57,159 nucleotides of DNA from NCBI RefSeq assembly GCF_001613365.1, contig NZ_BDCF01000011.1, positions 1 through 57,159 of the forward strand, written 5' to 3'. Under the pieces are notes generated by a model. The model was not told the DNA's origin. It made no database searches and saw nothing but the letters and a program-made list of their open reading frames with translations. The position numbers and the translations under genes were made by a program. Shown piece after piece: positions 16,778-25,230 of the stretch. Position 1 is the first letter of the stretch. Each line of letters starts with the position of its first letter. The DNA is from Nocardia xishanensis NBRC 101358. Lineage in GTDB: Bacteria > Actinomycetota > Actinomycetes > Mycobacteriales > Mycobacteriaceae.

Positions 16778-17896
16778 TCAGGAGGAGACAATGCCGTCCT
16801 CCCACCACACGTTATTTCCGAATCCATACTTAGTAGCACCGAGGTCGACGACAACCTTGTCCGCAAGCTCGAATTCGCTCGCATTATAGGACGGTGCCAC
16901 GCGCCCGGGCGCATAATCCAATGCAGTCGAGATCTTATCGATCATCGTTGTGATCGCGGTCTGCCGCGACTGCGCCGACTGTTTCAGTGAATCGAAGGCT
17001 GCGGTGAGCTCCGACCTGATCGATTCGCTGGCCGGACTATTGATCAGCTGTGCCCACACATCAAGCGGGAACGTGGCACCAAGAAAGGACTTCGGTTCCA
17101 GGATTCCGCTGCTCAATCCCATTGCCTGGTTGTAGACCAAACGCTCAAGGCAGGCTCCGCCGTTTTCTACGATCTTTGCCACAGTGTCCAGATCCATGCT
17201 TCGCCCGGCGACTGATTGTCCGAGTGTATTGGCGCTTGTTGCGAACGACCGCGACGCATCTCCGGACCAGCTTCCCTGTAGCCATCTGGTGCCGCTTATG
17301 AGATTTTCCGAGGTGACGTAGTCGTTGATGCCGAGCAGCCCGATCCGCTTACCAATGGCTTGCAACGCCTCCCAGTCCGCGACCAATGGGGTCAGGTAGT
17401 CCGCCGCTGGCTTGAATCCGACAGTGGCGCTCAACCGTTCGTCGTAAGCAGAGATCTTGTCGACGGCAGACGTGACAACCTGGCGGACTGTGTACTGGTT
17501 CTCCTGAACCTCCGACAGGTTGGGCAATTGTAAACCAATGAACCGCTTCGCATCTCGGGAGTCGTCCGCCTGATTCGATCCCGCCGCGCCTCCAGGCGTG
17601 ATCGCCACGATCGCATCAGCGGAGTTTTGATCGCTGGCCCGATATCCACTGCCCGCTGCGCCAAGGTCCGTTGCCAGTGCTTCGATAGCGGTCAGATCAG
17701 TCCGATGCGCTGAAGGTATCGCGCTTTTGAACTTCTCGCACGCTGGCGCCAGCGTTGCGATGAGCCCCGTCGACCCGGCAGGCAGTGTCACGCCCGGCAG
17801 CAGACGAGACGTGTTCGTAGAGAAGTTGGTCCCGAGGTCCTGCAGATCCAGCTTGAACCCAACAAGACTGGCGACGTCAACCGTGAAATCGGTCAT
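16778..17896 (-). CDS. WXG100-like type VII secretion substrate
   Basis: A 372-residue, helix-rich protein without a signal peptide. The N-terminal 100 residues begin TDFTVDVASLVGFKLDLQDL and are typical of ESX-linked helical hairpins. A WxG turn lies in WLQGSWSGDASRSF (about residues 201-214), between two long helices. The last 80 residues (PASESIRSELTAAFDSLKQS onward) form another helical unit, and the end WWEDGIVSS may carry the secretion signal. GGGGTG lies before the ATG. It is the first clear gene of a minus-strand group with lower GC. No ESX machinery is in the window, so secretion would rely on genes elsewhere. Confidence 0.7.
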   Translation of the reverse strand: MTDFTVDVASLVGFKLDLQDLGTNFSTNTSRLLPGVTLPAGSTGLIATLAPACEKFKSAIPSAHRTDLTAIEALATDLGAAGSGYRASDQNSADAIVAITPGGAAGSNQADDSRDAKRFIGLQLPNLSEVQENQYTVRQVVTSAVDKISAYDERLSATVGFKPAADYLTPLVADWEALQAIGKRIGLLGINDYVTSENLISGTRWLQGSWSGDASRSFATSANTLGQSVAGRSMDLDTVAKIVENGGACLERLVYNQAMGLSSGILEPKSFLGATFPLDVWAQLINSPASESIRSELTAAFDSLKQSAQSRQTAITTMIDKISTALDYAPGRVAPSYNASEFELADKVVVDLGATKYGFGNNVWWEDGIVSS

Positions 17897-18400
17897 ACTG
17901 CACCCCGGTTATTAGTAACTGGACCACCGATTTCCAGCGCGGTGCGCGCATTGGCCCCCTCCTTGCGATCTCCCCAGCAGCGTACCCGATCGAACTCGAG
18001 GCCCAAACGAGCATGTGGATTACCGTCTCCTGCAAAGACTCTCGCTCGTGCCGCCGATGTACCGATCGCGGGAACGCTGTACTCGTACCTCCTGAAGTGA
18101 ACCGTCAAGGGTTGGGACCGCTTTGCGGCCTGCCTTCAGGTCGTGTCCGCCTAGTTGCGAGAATCAGGTCACCGGTTGCGGGTGCCGGTTTGCCTTCCCG
18201 GACTTCACCGTACGATTCGATTGCATTCTGCTCCATCAGGATTCGGCTAGCGCGCGTTCGTAGCCGTCCCCGATTGCGCCCATTGAACCGACCGAACTAC
18301 CGCAATTGCAGAGGCTCCCGTGACGGTGGCCATGATGACATCGTCACGGCCGTGGCCGGTAGGGTTTCCCCGCAAGAGCGCGAGAGGGGAAGTCGGCATA
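17897..18400. other. Intergenic stretch with possible gene remnant
   Basis: No convincing gene. On the minus strand AGGAGGT at about 18086-18092 looks like a ribosome site, but no ATG or GTG follows at normal spacing. The open frame through it ends in TGA overlapping the WXG gene start (ATGA at 17893-17896). This may be the tail of a lost first gene of that group. The right part should hold the promoter of the broken gene at 18401. Confidence 0.35.
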
Positions 18401-19080
18401 TGAGCTATCCGTATGGACCGCAAGGGGGGCCGCCTCCGGGCGGCTATCAGGCGCCCTATCCGGTACACCCCGGCCAGCCGTACCCTTCTCCGTACGCGCC
18501 GATGCCCGGCGGGTTATCCGCCCGGTTTTCCCTACGGTGGGCCAAGATTCGGACCGCCGAGTAGCGGAACCGCCATGACTGCCGGGCTTCTCGCGGTTGG
18601 TCTGGCAGGGCTCTGTGGACATTCGGCGTTCCGAGCCTTCGATGCCGCCGACAAGATCGAAAGCTCTCCAATCGACTGGGTCAAGGCAGTGCACAGGACA
18701 GCATCGGCGGCCTGCAATGGATTGGGGCGTTGAACTCGATCATCGGTGTGCTGTGGCTGGTCGGCGGCCTGCTGCTGATGTCTCGCAAATCCGCGGGCCG
18801 CATCATGCTCATCTTGCTGGCCTGCGTCGGAGGCGTCAGCAGCCTGTACTCGCCATCGCCAGTCTCGATGCGGAAGTGCCTGCGACCGCGATCGGCAGTT
18901 CATCGGCCTGGGCGTGGCGCTCTGGTCCTCGGACTCACAATGGCCGGTTCCACCACCCGCTGGCTGGCGTCGGCGCCCGGACGCCTCAGGCCGTACGGTC
19001 CACCCGCTCCGTACGGCCAACCCCTGTACGGTCAACCCGGCCCGACCCACGGCCAGCCGCCATACCCTCAGCACTACTGA
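18401..19080 (+). pseudogene. Pro/Tyr/Gly-rich tailed membrane protein, multiple frameshifts
   Basis: The ATG at 18401 opens with MSYPYGPQGGPPPGGYQAPY, a proline/tyrosine-rich cytosolic tail. Near 18510 the frame breaks; the continuation YPPGFPYGGPRFGPPSSGTA and a first membrane segment, GLLAVGLAGLCG, lie one frame over. Another break near 18690 moves SIIGVLWLVGGLLLMSRKSAGR to a third frame, and a C-terminal YGQPLYGQPGPTHGQPPYPQ tail ends at 19080. The pieces in order make one protein of a type common in Nocardia (P/Y-rich ends, hydrophobic middle). At least three frame changes indicate a true pseudogene. Confidence 0.7.
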
Positions 19081-19259
19081 CTTCGCCATTGTGGGCTACT
19101 AGTGCCCGCGATTCGCCGACTTTCCGCAGCCTTGCCGCCGGTAATTGCCCTATGCCGCACCGAAGTCGGAACGGCCGGAAACCGCGCTCGGGGAGTCAAC
19201 TGGTGCCCGCCCCGCCACGCCCGGTAGCATCCCAGAGGTCGCGGTTCCACCGCGAAAGC

Positions 19260-19333
19260 GGGGCGGTAGCTCAGTCGGTTAGAGCCGTGGACTCATAATC
19301 CATTGGTCGCGGGTTCGAGCCCCGCCCGCCCCA
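19260..19333 (+). tRNA. tRNA with anticodon CAT (elongator Met, or Ile-2)
   Basis: A complete cloverleaf: acceptor GGGGCGG/CCGCCCC, D stem GCTC/GAGC, anticodon stem GTGGA/TCCAT with loop CTCATAA, and T stem GCGGG/CCCGC around TTCGAGC. Discriminator A is followed by CAA, so CCA is not encoded. The G1-C72 pair rules out the initiator. Elongator Met is most likely, but a lysidine-modified Ile tRNA has the same anticodon and cannot be excluded by eye. It marks the right end of the pseudogene-rich stretch. Confidence 0.93.
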
Positions 19334-19629
19334 CAAACGCTTTCTACCAGCCGAAATGTTCGATATTGCCGCTGCGGACTCGGTGCCTCGTCGGCCTCGC
19401 ACTCCTGTGGTGCGGCCAATCTTGGGCGTTCCGGGCGCAGATCCACGCCCGTGGCGTAAAGCGCCCGATTGCCGCCGCCTCGACGTGGTGACCCCGATTC
19501 CGAGTGGCCGACCTCTTCCCATCCGGACGGCCGGGCGCAGCGGCGCTCACGCGCGGGGTTTCCTACGGCGTTCGGCCGCCGACGTCCACTAGTGTGGGTC
19601 GAGAACCGAAACTTACTGGAGGGTCAGAT

Positions 19630-20061
19630 ATGGCCAGTGTGTTCGCGAATGTGTTGCGGGTCCATCAGTGGGTGTACGAGAACAGCGGTGGGCTGGTCGG
19701 CCACAAGTTGTTGTTCGGGAATCCGACCCTGTTGCTGCGGACGGTGGGGCGGAAGACAGGTCAGGAGCGGACCTCGGCGCTGACGTACGGGCGTGACGGC
19801 GAGGCGTACTTGGTGACCGCGTCGAACGGCGGCTCGCCGCGCCCGCCCGGGTGGCTGGCGAATGTGAAGGCGACGCCCGAGTGTGAGATACAGGTCGGGC
19901 GGCGCCGGATGAAAGTGGTTGCAAGAGCGACGTATCCGGATGACCCGGACTATGCACGGCGGTGGGCGATCGTCGACAAGGTGAACAAGGGCCGTTACAG
20001 CGCCTACCAGCAGATGACCAAGCGGCCCATCGCGCTGGTGGTGTTGACGCGGGCGAGGTGA
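19630..20061 (+). CDS. F420-type nitroreductase/oxidoreductase (DDN family)
   Basis: A 143-residue protein of the deazaflavin-dependent nitroreductase family (split beta-barrel). Family hallmarks are LLRTVGRKTGQERTSALTYG, DGEAYLVTASNGG, PPGWLANVKATPECEIQVG and the short C-terminal helix before ALVVLTR. Such proteins bind reduced F420 and reduce quinones or nitro compounds at the membrane. GGAGGG precedes the ATG at 19630 by 8 bases; the open frame upstream lacks family similarity. It stands alone after the tRNA. Confidence 0.9.
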   Translation: MASVFANVLRVHQWVYENSGGLVGHKLLFGNPTLLLRTVGRKTGQERTSALTYGRDGEAYLVTASNGGSPRPPGWLANVKATPECEIQVGRRRMKVVARATYPDDPDYARRWAIVDKVNKGRYSAYQQMTKRPIALVVLTRAR

Positions 20062-20064
20062 CCG

Positions 20065-20226
20065 TCAGTCGCCGTCCTCCCCCCACTGCCCCTTGTCCAC
20101 CGGTACACGGTCGTCCCATCGGCTCTCCATTCTCGGTGGGCGACTTGCGTATTGGACGACAGCGAAAACGAGAAAGAGGACAGCGGCGACAACACCGATG
20201 ACGATCAGAGTTTGCACGGCAGGCAC
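20065..20226 (-). CDS. Small single-pass membrane protein (53 residues)
   Basis: A GTG at 20226 opens a 53-residue frame on the minus strand: a short start (PAVQTL), one strong membrane helix, IVIGVVAAVLFLVFAVVQYA, then a charged tail with SRWDDRVPVDKGQWGEDGD. The tail is unlike random frame content and the stop falls 3 bases beyond the end of the convergent nitroreductase gene. No good ribosome site is seen. It fits the pattern of small actinobacterial membrane proteins with acidic tails, but coding is only moderately supported. Confidence 0.45.
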   Translation of the reverse strand: MPAVQTLIVIGVVAAVLFLVFAVVQYASRPPRMESRWDDRVPVDKGQWGEDGD

Positions 20227-20269
20227 ATTAGCGCTGTCTCAGACCGACTGCACAGAATGCCTGGACAAG

Positions 20270-21265
20270 TCACAATGTGAGCAGCGTTCGTCCGAGAGAT
20301 TTCCTGGATTCTATTGCGGCATGGGCACTGTCGGCGTCTTCGAGGGAGAAGGTCTGACCGATCACGACCTCGATGTCGCCGGCGAGAACGGCCGCTTGGA
20401 TGCGGCGCGAGAGCGCGTTCCAGTCGATATCGGCGCCGGTGAGGTCGAACAGGCCGAGAACGGCGACGTCGCGCGCCGCCAGCGCGTCGCGGTCGAGCTC
20501 GGCGAAATCGCCTGCGGCGGCGCCATATCCGAGGAACCTGCCGTGGTCTGCGATGGTCGCGGCGGCCGCCGCGCCGAGCTCGCCGCCCGCGCCGTCGAGC
20601 ACGATGTTCACCCCGGCTCCGCCGGTCGCGGCGCGCGCCTTGGCGGTCCAGTCGGGTTCCGAGTAGTCGACGACTGCGTGCGCGCCGAGCCGCTCGGCGA
20701 GCTCGAGCTTGGCGTGGCCGCGGGCTGCCGCGACGACGTATGCCCCTGCGGCGCGAGCCAATTGGATGAGCAGGGTGCCGAGACCACCGCCCGCCGCGGT
20801 GATGAGCACCCGCTCCCCCGCCTGGATCGCGGCGCGGTCGAACACGGCGAGCGCGGTCTTGCCGTCGTGGGTGAGCGCGACGGCCTGGTTCAGCGAAAGC
20901 CCTTCCGGCACTTCGATGAGAGTCTCGGCTTTGGCGAGCGCTTTCTCGGCGTAGCCGCCGATGGGCTGTCCACCGCCGATTCCGCTCGCGGCGGTACTGG
21001 TGGCGACGCGCTTGCCGAGCCAGGAGGGGTCGACGTCGGCGCCGACCTCGACGACCACCCCGGAGACCGCTCCGCCCGGCACGTAAGGGGTTTCGATCTC
21101 GAAGTATTCGGTTCCCCATCCCGCGCGCAGCCGGGTGTCGAGGAACATCACGTCGGCCGCCGCGACCTGGACGACCACCTGCCCCGAACCTGGCGTGGGA
21201 TCGGGCACTTCGCGCACCGCGAGTACCTCCGGTCCACCGAATTCCGTTGCCTGCACTGCTCGCAT
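20270..21265 (-). CDS. NADPH:quinone oxidoreductase-like MDR protein
   Basis: A 331-residue zinc-independent medium-chain reductase. N-terminal GroES-like domain: MRAVQATEFGGPEVLAVREV, then YVPGGAVSGVVVEVG. Nucleotide domain: RVLITAAGGGLGTLLIQLAR (glycine-rich loop), with VVAAARG after strand 2. C-terminal GDIEVVIGQTFSLEDADSAH returns to the catalytic domain. The zinc-binding Cys set is absent. It reduces quinones or enones with NADPH. AGGAGGTCA lies 5 bases before the ATG at 21265. Confidence 0.9.
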   Translation of the reverse strand: MRAVQATEFGGPEVLAVREVPDPTPGSGQVVVQVAAADVMFLDTRLRAGWGTEYFEIETPYVPGGAVSGVVVEVGADVDPSWLGKRVATSTAASGIGGGQPIGGYAEKALAKAETLIEVPEGLSLNQAVALTHDGKTALAVFDRAAIQAGERVLITAAGGGLGTLLIQLARAAGAYVVAAARGHAKLELAERLGAHAVVDYSEPDWTAKARAATGGAGVNIVLDGAGGELGAAAAATIADHGRFLGYGAAAGDFAELDRDALAARDVAVLGLFDLTGADIDWNALSRRIQAAVLAGDIEVVIGQTFSLEDADSAHAAIESRKSLGRTLLTL

Positions 21266-21382
21266 CACTGACCTCCTGATGACTTCCGGTCGAACAGGGC
21301 CCAGCATGAAACCTGAAGTTCGGTCGAGGTCAAGCGCCGGGAGCGAGATCACTCCAGCGCGCGGGAGGGCATGACGCCGGTT

Positions 21383-21760
21383 TCAGGAACCCCCGCCGCA
21401 GCTGCTGCCTCCACCGCAACTGCTACCGCCGCCGCCACAGCTACTGCTTCCTCCACCACAGCTGCTGCTTCCCCCGCCGCAGCTATTGCTACTACCACCG
21501 CCGCACCCGCTGTCGCCGCCGCTGCCGCCCGAACAGCTGCTCCCCGAGTCCCAGCCACCGCCGCCGCACCCGCTGCCGTGGCTGCGGTGCCCCATCCCGG
21601 CGCCGCCCGCGGACCAGGGCCCCTGCCCGCGATTCGGCGGCCACCCCGGCTGCCGCGGCGGCGCGCCGACCGCCTTGACCAGACCCACCACGAACGCCGC
21701 GACCGCGCCCCCGATCAGCAGGACCAGGATGAGAATCAGGACGATGAGCGCAGCCGCCAT
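21383..21760 (-). CDS. Small membrane protein with Cys/Gly/Ser-repeat tail
   Basis: A 125-residue protein. Residues 2-30 are one hydrophobic helix (AAALIVLILILVLLIGGAVA). A short Pro/Arg-rich link (PPRQPGWPPNRGQ) follows, then about 70 residues made almost wholly of Gly, Ser and Cys in repeats such as SSCGGGSSSCGGGSSS, with roughly ten Cys. Similar Gly/Cys tails end TIGR04222-type actinobacterial membrane proteins. The tail could bind metal, form disulfides or be modified; nothing more can be shown. It is divergent from the 174-residue gene with only 37 bases between the starts, so both likely share one promoter region. Confidence 0.65.
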   Translation of the reverse strand: MAAALIVLILILVLLIGGAVAAFVVGLVKAVGAPPRQPGWPPNRGQGPWSAGGAGMGHRSHGSGCGGGGWDSGSSCSGGSGGDSGCGGGSSNSCGGGSSSCGGGSSSCGGGGSSCGGGSSCGGGS

Positions 21761-21797
21761 GACGGAATGGTAGCGGCGCGCCGCCGTACAGTGAATC

Positions 21798-22322
21798 GTG
21801 CCGTTTTTCCGTTCCCGACAGCGCCTCCGCCGCCAGGTCGACCTGCGCGACGTCGAGCAGGCCGTGGCCGCGCTGGAACTGCCCGAGGCCGTCTTCAAGA
21901 CGTGCCCGTGGCAGCCGCGCGAGCTGGTGGAGACCGGCCTGCGCCAGTGGCTGCGCTGCTGCGGCGCGGCTATGCGCGACGGCCAGGTCATCGGCATGCC
22001 ATCGCACGCGGTGGACGAGGCCTGGCACGGCCTGATTCTGTGCACGGAGCGCTACGCCGCGTTCTGCACGGCCGCCTACGGCCGCTTCCTGCACCACTAT
22101 CCGGACGGCGACGCGCCGAGCGAACCCGCCGCGCACAGCTCGATGGCCGAGCAGCTGGGCCGCACGGTGGTGGCGTGGTCGATGGTCGCGCGACCGGACG
22201 AGACGTGCGTGCTGTGGGATCTCGACAGCAAGGTCGGCGTCGACCACCCGTGGGGCATCGACGCCCGGCGCGTCGCGGCGATCGAGGCCGAGCTGCACCG
22301 GGCGCCGCCCGACCCTAGGTGA
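21798..22322 (+). CDS. DUF1399/glycine-rich-domain-type protein
   Basis: A 174-residue soluble protein. The stretch HAVDEAWHGLILCTERYAAF followed by YGRFLHHYPDG matches the pattern seen in DUF1399 (glycine-rich domain) proteins: a conserved Asp-x-x-Trp-His, a Tyr, a Cys and a His-His pair, which might form a metal site. Upstream lies FKTCPWQPRELVETGLRQWL and a CC pair. Its GTG start is 37 bases from the start of the Cys/Gly-tail protein, so the two may work together. The end overlaps the EphD-like gene by 8 bases on the opposite strand. Confidence 0.65.
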   Translation: MPFFRSRQRLRRQVDLRDVEQAVAALELPEAVFKTCPWQPRELVETGLRQWLRCCGAAMRDGQVIGMPSHAVDEAWHGLILCTERYAAFCTAAYGRFLHHYPDGDAPSEPAAHSSMAEQLGRTVVAWSMVARPDETCVLWDLDSKVGVDHPWGIDARRVAAIEAELHRAPPDPR

Positions 22323-24087
22323 GCTTCACCCGTGCCGCGAGGAACCGCACCACCGCGGGCGCGAAGCGGTTGAACTGGTACTGCAACCGCGCCTCCGGGG
22401 TGACCGGCACGATGCTGCGGTCGCGCCGGACGGCCCGCACGATCTGGTCGGCGACCTTGTCCGGGGTGTAGCGGCGCATCCGGTACAGGTTGTCGTACTT
22501 GGCCTGCTTGCGCTTCTCCTCCTCGGCGCTGACTCCCGAAAAGGTCGTGGTGGCAACGATATTGGTATGCACGATGCCCGGGCAGATGGTGTGGACCGAG
22601 ACGCCGCGGCCCGCCAGTTCGGCGCGCAGGCAGTCGGAGAACATGAAGACCGCCGACTTGCTGGTCGAGTACGCGCTGAACCCCTGCTGCGGACTGTAGG
22701 CGGCCATGCTGGACAGATTGACGATGTGCCCGCCGAGTCCCCGCTCTGCCATGGCGGCGCCGAAGGCGCGGCAGCCGTTCACCACGCCGCCGAGGTTGAT
22801 CCGCAGCACGCGGTCGAACTCCGCCGATGGCGTGTCGAAGAACCCGCCCGCTTGGCCGATGCCCGCGTTGTTGACCAGGATGTCGGGCACGCCGTGCGCG
22901 GCGATCACCTCGGCTGCGTGCGTGGACACCGCGGCCTCGTCGGCGACGTCGAGCCGATAGGCGTGCGCCACACCGCTTTCCGCGGCGATCAGCTCTGCGG
23001 TCTGCTTCGCCGCGTCCAGATTGATATCCGAGAGCACGATTTCGGCACCGAGCCGGGCGAACGCCAGCGCGGTCTCGCGGCCGATACCGCTGCCGCCGCC
23101 GGTGATCACCACCAGTTGGTCGTCGAATTCGTTTCGGGTCCGGTCGGTTTCGGCACGACGCAGACCCCGGGGCGCCGCGCCGCCATCCAGGGTGTCGATA
23201 AGCTCTGTGGTGGCGGTGGCCAGCAGTTCGGGGTGCGAGAACGGCATCCAGTGTCCGGCGGGCACGTCGCGCCGCCAGAGTCGCGAGACCCACTTGCGCT
23301 CGTCGTCGTATCCGGCGGGGCGCACCGCGACATCGCGGCCTGCCACGATCAGCTGAACCGGCACCTCGGTGTGCCGGTCGCGCGGAGCGCGCATGCGCTG
23401 CACGATGTTCGCGCGGTAGATCAGCAGACCGTCGACGATGTCGCGCCGGAAGGTCGGGGCCAGGGTCACCGTCGAGATCGGCGTATCGTTCATCAGGGAA
23501 ACCGCGCGCTGCCAACGCTCTTCGGTGCCGAACGCGCCGAAGGCGGCCCTCGGCAGTCCCGGCGTCATGAAGAACGCCGTGTACGCCGAGGACAGCAGCT
23601 GGGTGAACGGCTGCCACACGTTGCGCGGGGTCGGCCGGGACAGCCTGGCGCGCACCCACTTTCCGACGTGATCGAGATTCGGGCCGGACACGGAGGTGAA
23701 CGACGCGATCCGAGCGGTGGCGCGCGGTTCGCACACCGCCTCCCACACCTGTATGGAACCCCAGTCGTGGGCGAGCACGTGCACCGGCGCATCCGGGCTC
23801 ACCGCGTCGGCGACGGCGAAGAAATCGTTCGCGAGCGCGTCCAGCCGGAAGTCGGCGGTCCGCCGGGTACGGGTGGACCGGCCATGCCCGCGGGTATCGT
23901 AGGTGACGACGTGGAACCGCCGCGCCAGCAGCGGCACGACGGCGTTCCAGAGGTGATGGGTGTCCGGCCAGCCGTGCACCAGCACCACGGTCGGGGCCGC
24001 TGGGTCGCCGTATTCGTAGACGGCGAGCTCGAATTCACCACTACGCACGATCCGTTCGATCGCTTCCGAGTCGATATCCGTTGTCAT
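22315..24087 (-). CDS. ephD: EphD-like alpha/beta hydrolase-SDR fusion
   Basis: A 590-residue two-domain protein. Residues 1-290 are an epoxide-hydrolase-type alpha/beta fold with VVLVHGWPD (HGxP) and LAHDWGS, Asp108 being the expected nucleophile. Residues about 315-590 are a short-chain dehydrogenase with VVITGGGSGIG, ILVNNAGIGQ, NLSSMAAY and YSTSK. The same fusion is EphD (Rv2214c) of M. tuberculosis, linked to mycolic acid reduction. AAGGAG stands before the ATG. It is the last gene of a three-gene operon, 36 bases behind the ferredoxin reductase. A role in modifying long-chain lipids is likely. Confidence 0.88.
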   Translation of the reverse strand: MTTDIDSEAIERIVRSGEFELAVYEYGDPAAPTVVLVHGWPDTHHLWNAVVPLLARRFHVVTYDTRGHGRSTRTRRTADFRLDALANDFFAVADAVSPDAPVHVLAHDWGSIQVWEAVCEPRATARIASFTSVSGPNLDHVGKWVRARLSRPTPRNVWQPFTQLLSSAYTAFFMTPGLPRAAFGAFGTEERWQRAVSLMNDTPISTVTLAPTFRRDIVDGLLIYRANIVQRMRAPRDRHTEVPVQLIVAGRDVAVRPAGYDDERKWVSRLWRRDVPAGHWMPFSHPELLATATTELIDTLDGGAAPRGLRRAETDRTRNEFDDQLVVITGGGSGIGRETALAFARLGAEIVLSDINLDAAKQTAELIAAESGVAHAYRLDVADEAAVSTHAAEVIAAHGVPDILVNNAGIGQAGGFFDTPSAEFDRVLRINLGGVVNGCRAFGAAMAERGLGGHIVNLSSMAAYSPQQGFSAYSTSKSAVFMFSDCLRAELAGRGVSVHTICPGIVHTNIVATTTFSGVSAEEEKRKQAKYDNLYRMRRYTPDKVADQIVRAVRRDRSIVPVTPEARLQYQFNRFAPAVVRFLAARVKLT

Positions 24088-24123
24088 CGACGTCTCCTTG
24101 TTCTCCCGGTCGGAGGGGTCCTG

Positions 24124-25230
24124 CTACAGGTCGAGCACGAGACGCCCACCGTCACAGCGCGATACGCAGGCCAGCATGTCGCCGTCCGCGCGTTCGTCCT
24201 CGGTGAGCACGGTGTCGCGATGGTCCGGCTCGCCGGCCAGTACGCGCACCTTGCACGTCCGGCAGAAGCCCTGCCGACACGAATATGGTTGATCAGGACG
24301 GGATTTCAAGAGGGTGGCCAGCGCCGACTCGTCGGCGGGCACGCGGAGCACCTCACCGGTGGAGGCGAGCTGGATCTCGAACGACCGCCCGTTCACGACG
24401 GGCGGCGGCGAGAAACGCTCGGAATGCAGTTCCACACCGCGCATCCGGCGCACCGCGCCTGCGACGGTGTGGGTCATCGGCACCGGGCCGCAGCAGTACA
24501 CCGCGCTGCCCGTCGTGACGCCGGGCAGCAGCGCGGCCACGTCCGGCAGTCCGTGTTCGTCGTCGGTGCGCACGGTGACGCGGTCGCCGAACGTCTCGAT
24601 CTCGTCGAGGAACGGGATGGTCTCGCGACTGCGGCCGACGTACACCATGGACCAATCCAGGCCGAGCCGCATCGCCAGCCGCGCCATCGGCAGGATCGGG
24701 GTGATTCCGATGCCGCCCGCGACGAAGTGCAGGTGCACAGCGGGCGAACCGTAGCCGGGCACCGCGAACGGGAAAGCGTTGCGCGGACCGCGCACGACGA
24801 TCGGGGTTCCGACGGGCAGTGCGTCGTGCACCTCGACCGAACCGCCGCCGCCGTCTTGGATGCGGCGCACCGCGACCCGGTAGGCGCGCGTGTCGGCCGG
24901 GTCGCCGCACAGCGAGTACTGCCGCAGCTTGCCGGAGGGCAGCTCGAGATCCAGGTGCGCGCCTGGCCGCCACGCGGGCAGTTCGCGCCCGTCCCGCGCC
25001 TCGAGCCGCAGGCTCACCACGTCCTGGTCGTGCGCCTCGACCCGGCGCTCGGTGACGACGAGCGCGAGCCTGCGTTCGTCGACCTTCGGGTGCAGATCCC
25101 GCCGGTTGACCAGTGCGGCCCAGCGCAACCGGGCCGTGGCCATCGCGTCGAACACCCGCACCGCCCGGTCCCGATCGCGCTTGCCGAAAAGATCGGCGGG
25201 CAACTGCTCGGGGACGACCCTCGGGCTCAC
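24124..25230 (-). CDS. PDR-type ferredoxin reductase with C-terminal 2Fe-2S domain
   Basis: A 368-residue electron-transfer flavoprotein. The flavin domain has RQYSLCGDP, the NAD(P)H domain GGIGITPILPMARL and YCCGPVPMTH, and the C-terminal plant-type ferredoxin CRQGFCRTCKVRVLAG with a fourth Cys in MLACVSRC. It passes electrons from NAD(P)H to an oxygenase. GTG at 25230 overlaps the stop of the upstream gene (GTGA), showing translational coupling. Rv3230c, partner of a desaturase in M. tuberculosis, is of this type. Here the natural partner would be the PF10118-like protein encoded just upstream. Confidence 0.88.
   Translation of the reverse strand: MSPRVVPEQLPADLFGKRDRDRAVRVFDAMATARLRWAALVNRRDLHPKVDERRLALVVTERRVEAHDQDVVSLRLEARDGRELPAWRPGAHLDLELPSGKLRQYSLCGDPADTRAYRVAVRRIQDGGGGSVEVHDALPVGTPIVVRGPRNAFPFAVPGYGSPAVHLHFVAGGIGITPILPMARLAMRLGLDWSMVYVGRSRETIPFLDEIETFGDRVTVRTDDEHGLPDVAALLPGVTTGSAVYCCGPVPMTHTVAGAVRRMRGVELHSERFSPPPVVNGRSFEIQLASTGEVLRVPADESALATLLKSRPDQPYSCRQGFCRTCKVRVLAGEPDHRDTVLTEDERADGDMLACVSRCDGGRLVLDL

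Noticed and set aside
17893..18108. 71-codon frame whose stop overlaps the WXG gene start (ATGA)
   Set aside because: It needs a TTG start placed before the ribosome-site-like AGGAGGT, and the product resembles nothing; kept only as a possible remnant.
19260..19333. Initiator tRNA-fMet
   Set aside because: The first acceptor pair is G-C and the anticodon stem lacks the three G-C pairs of initiators.
21383..21560. Short repeated DNA units that might be taken for a CRISPR or satellite
   Set aside because: They encode the Gly/Ser/Cys repeats of a membrane protein and have no spacer-repeat pattern.
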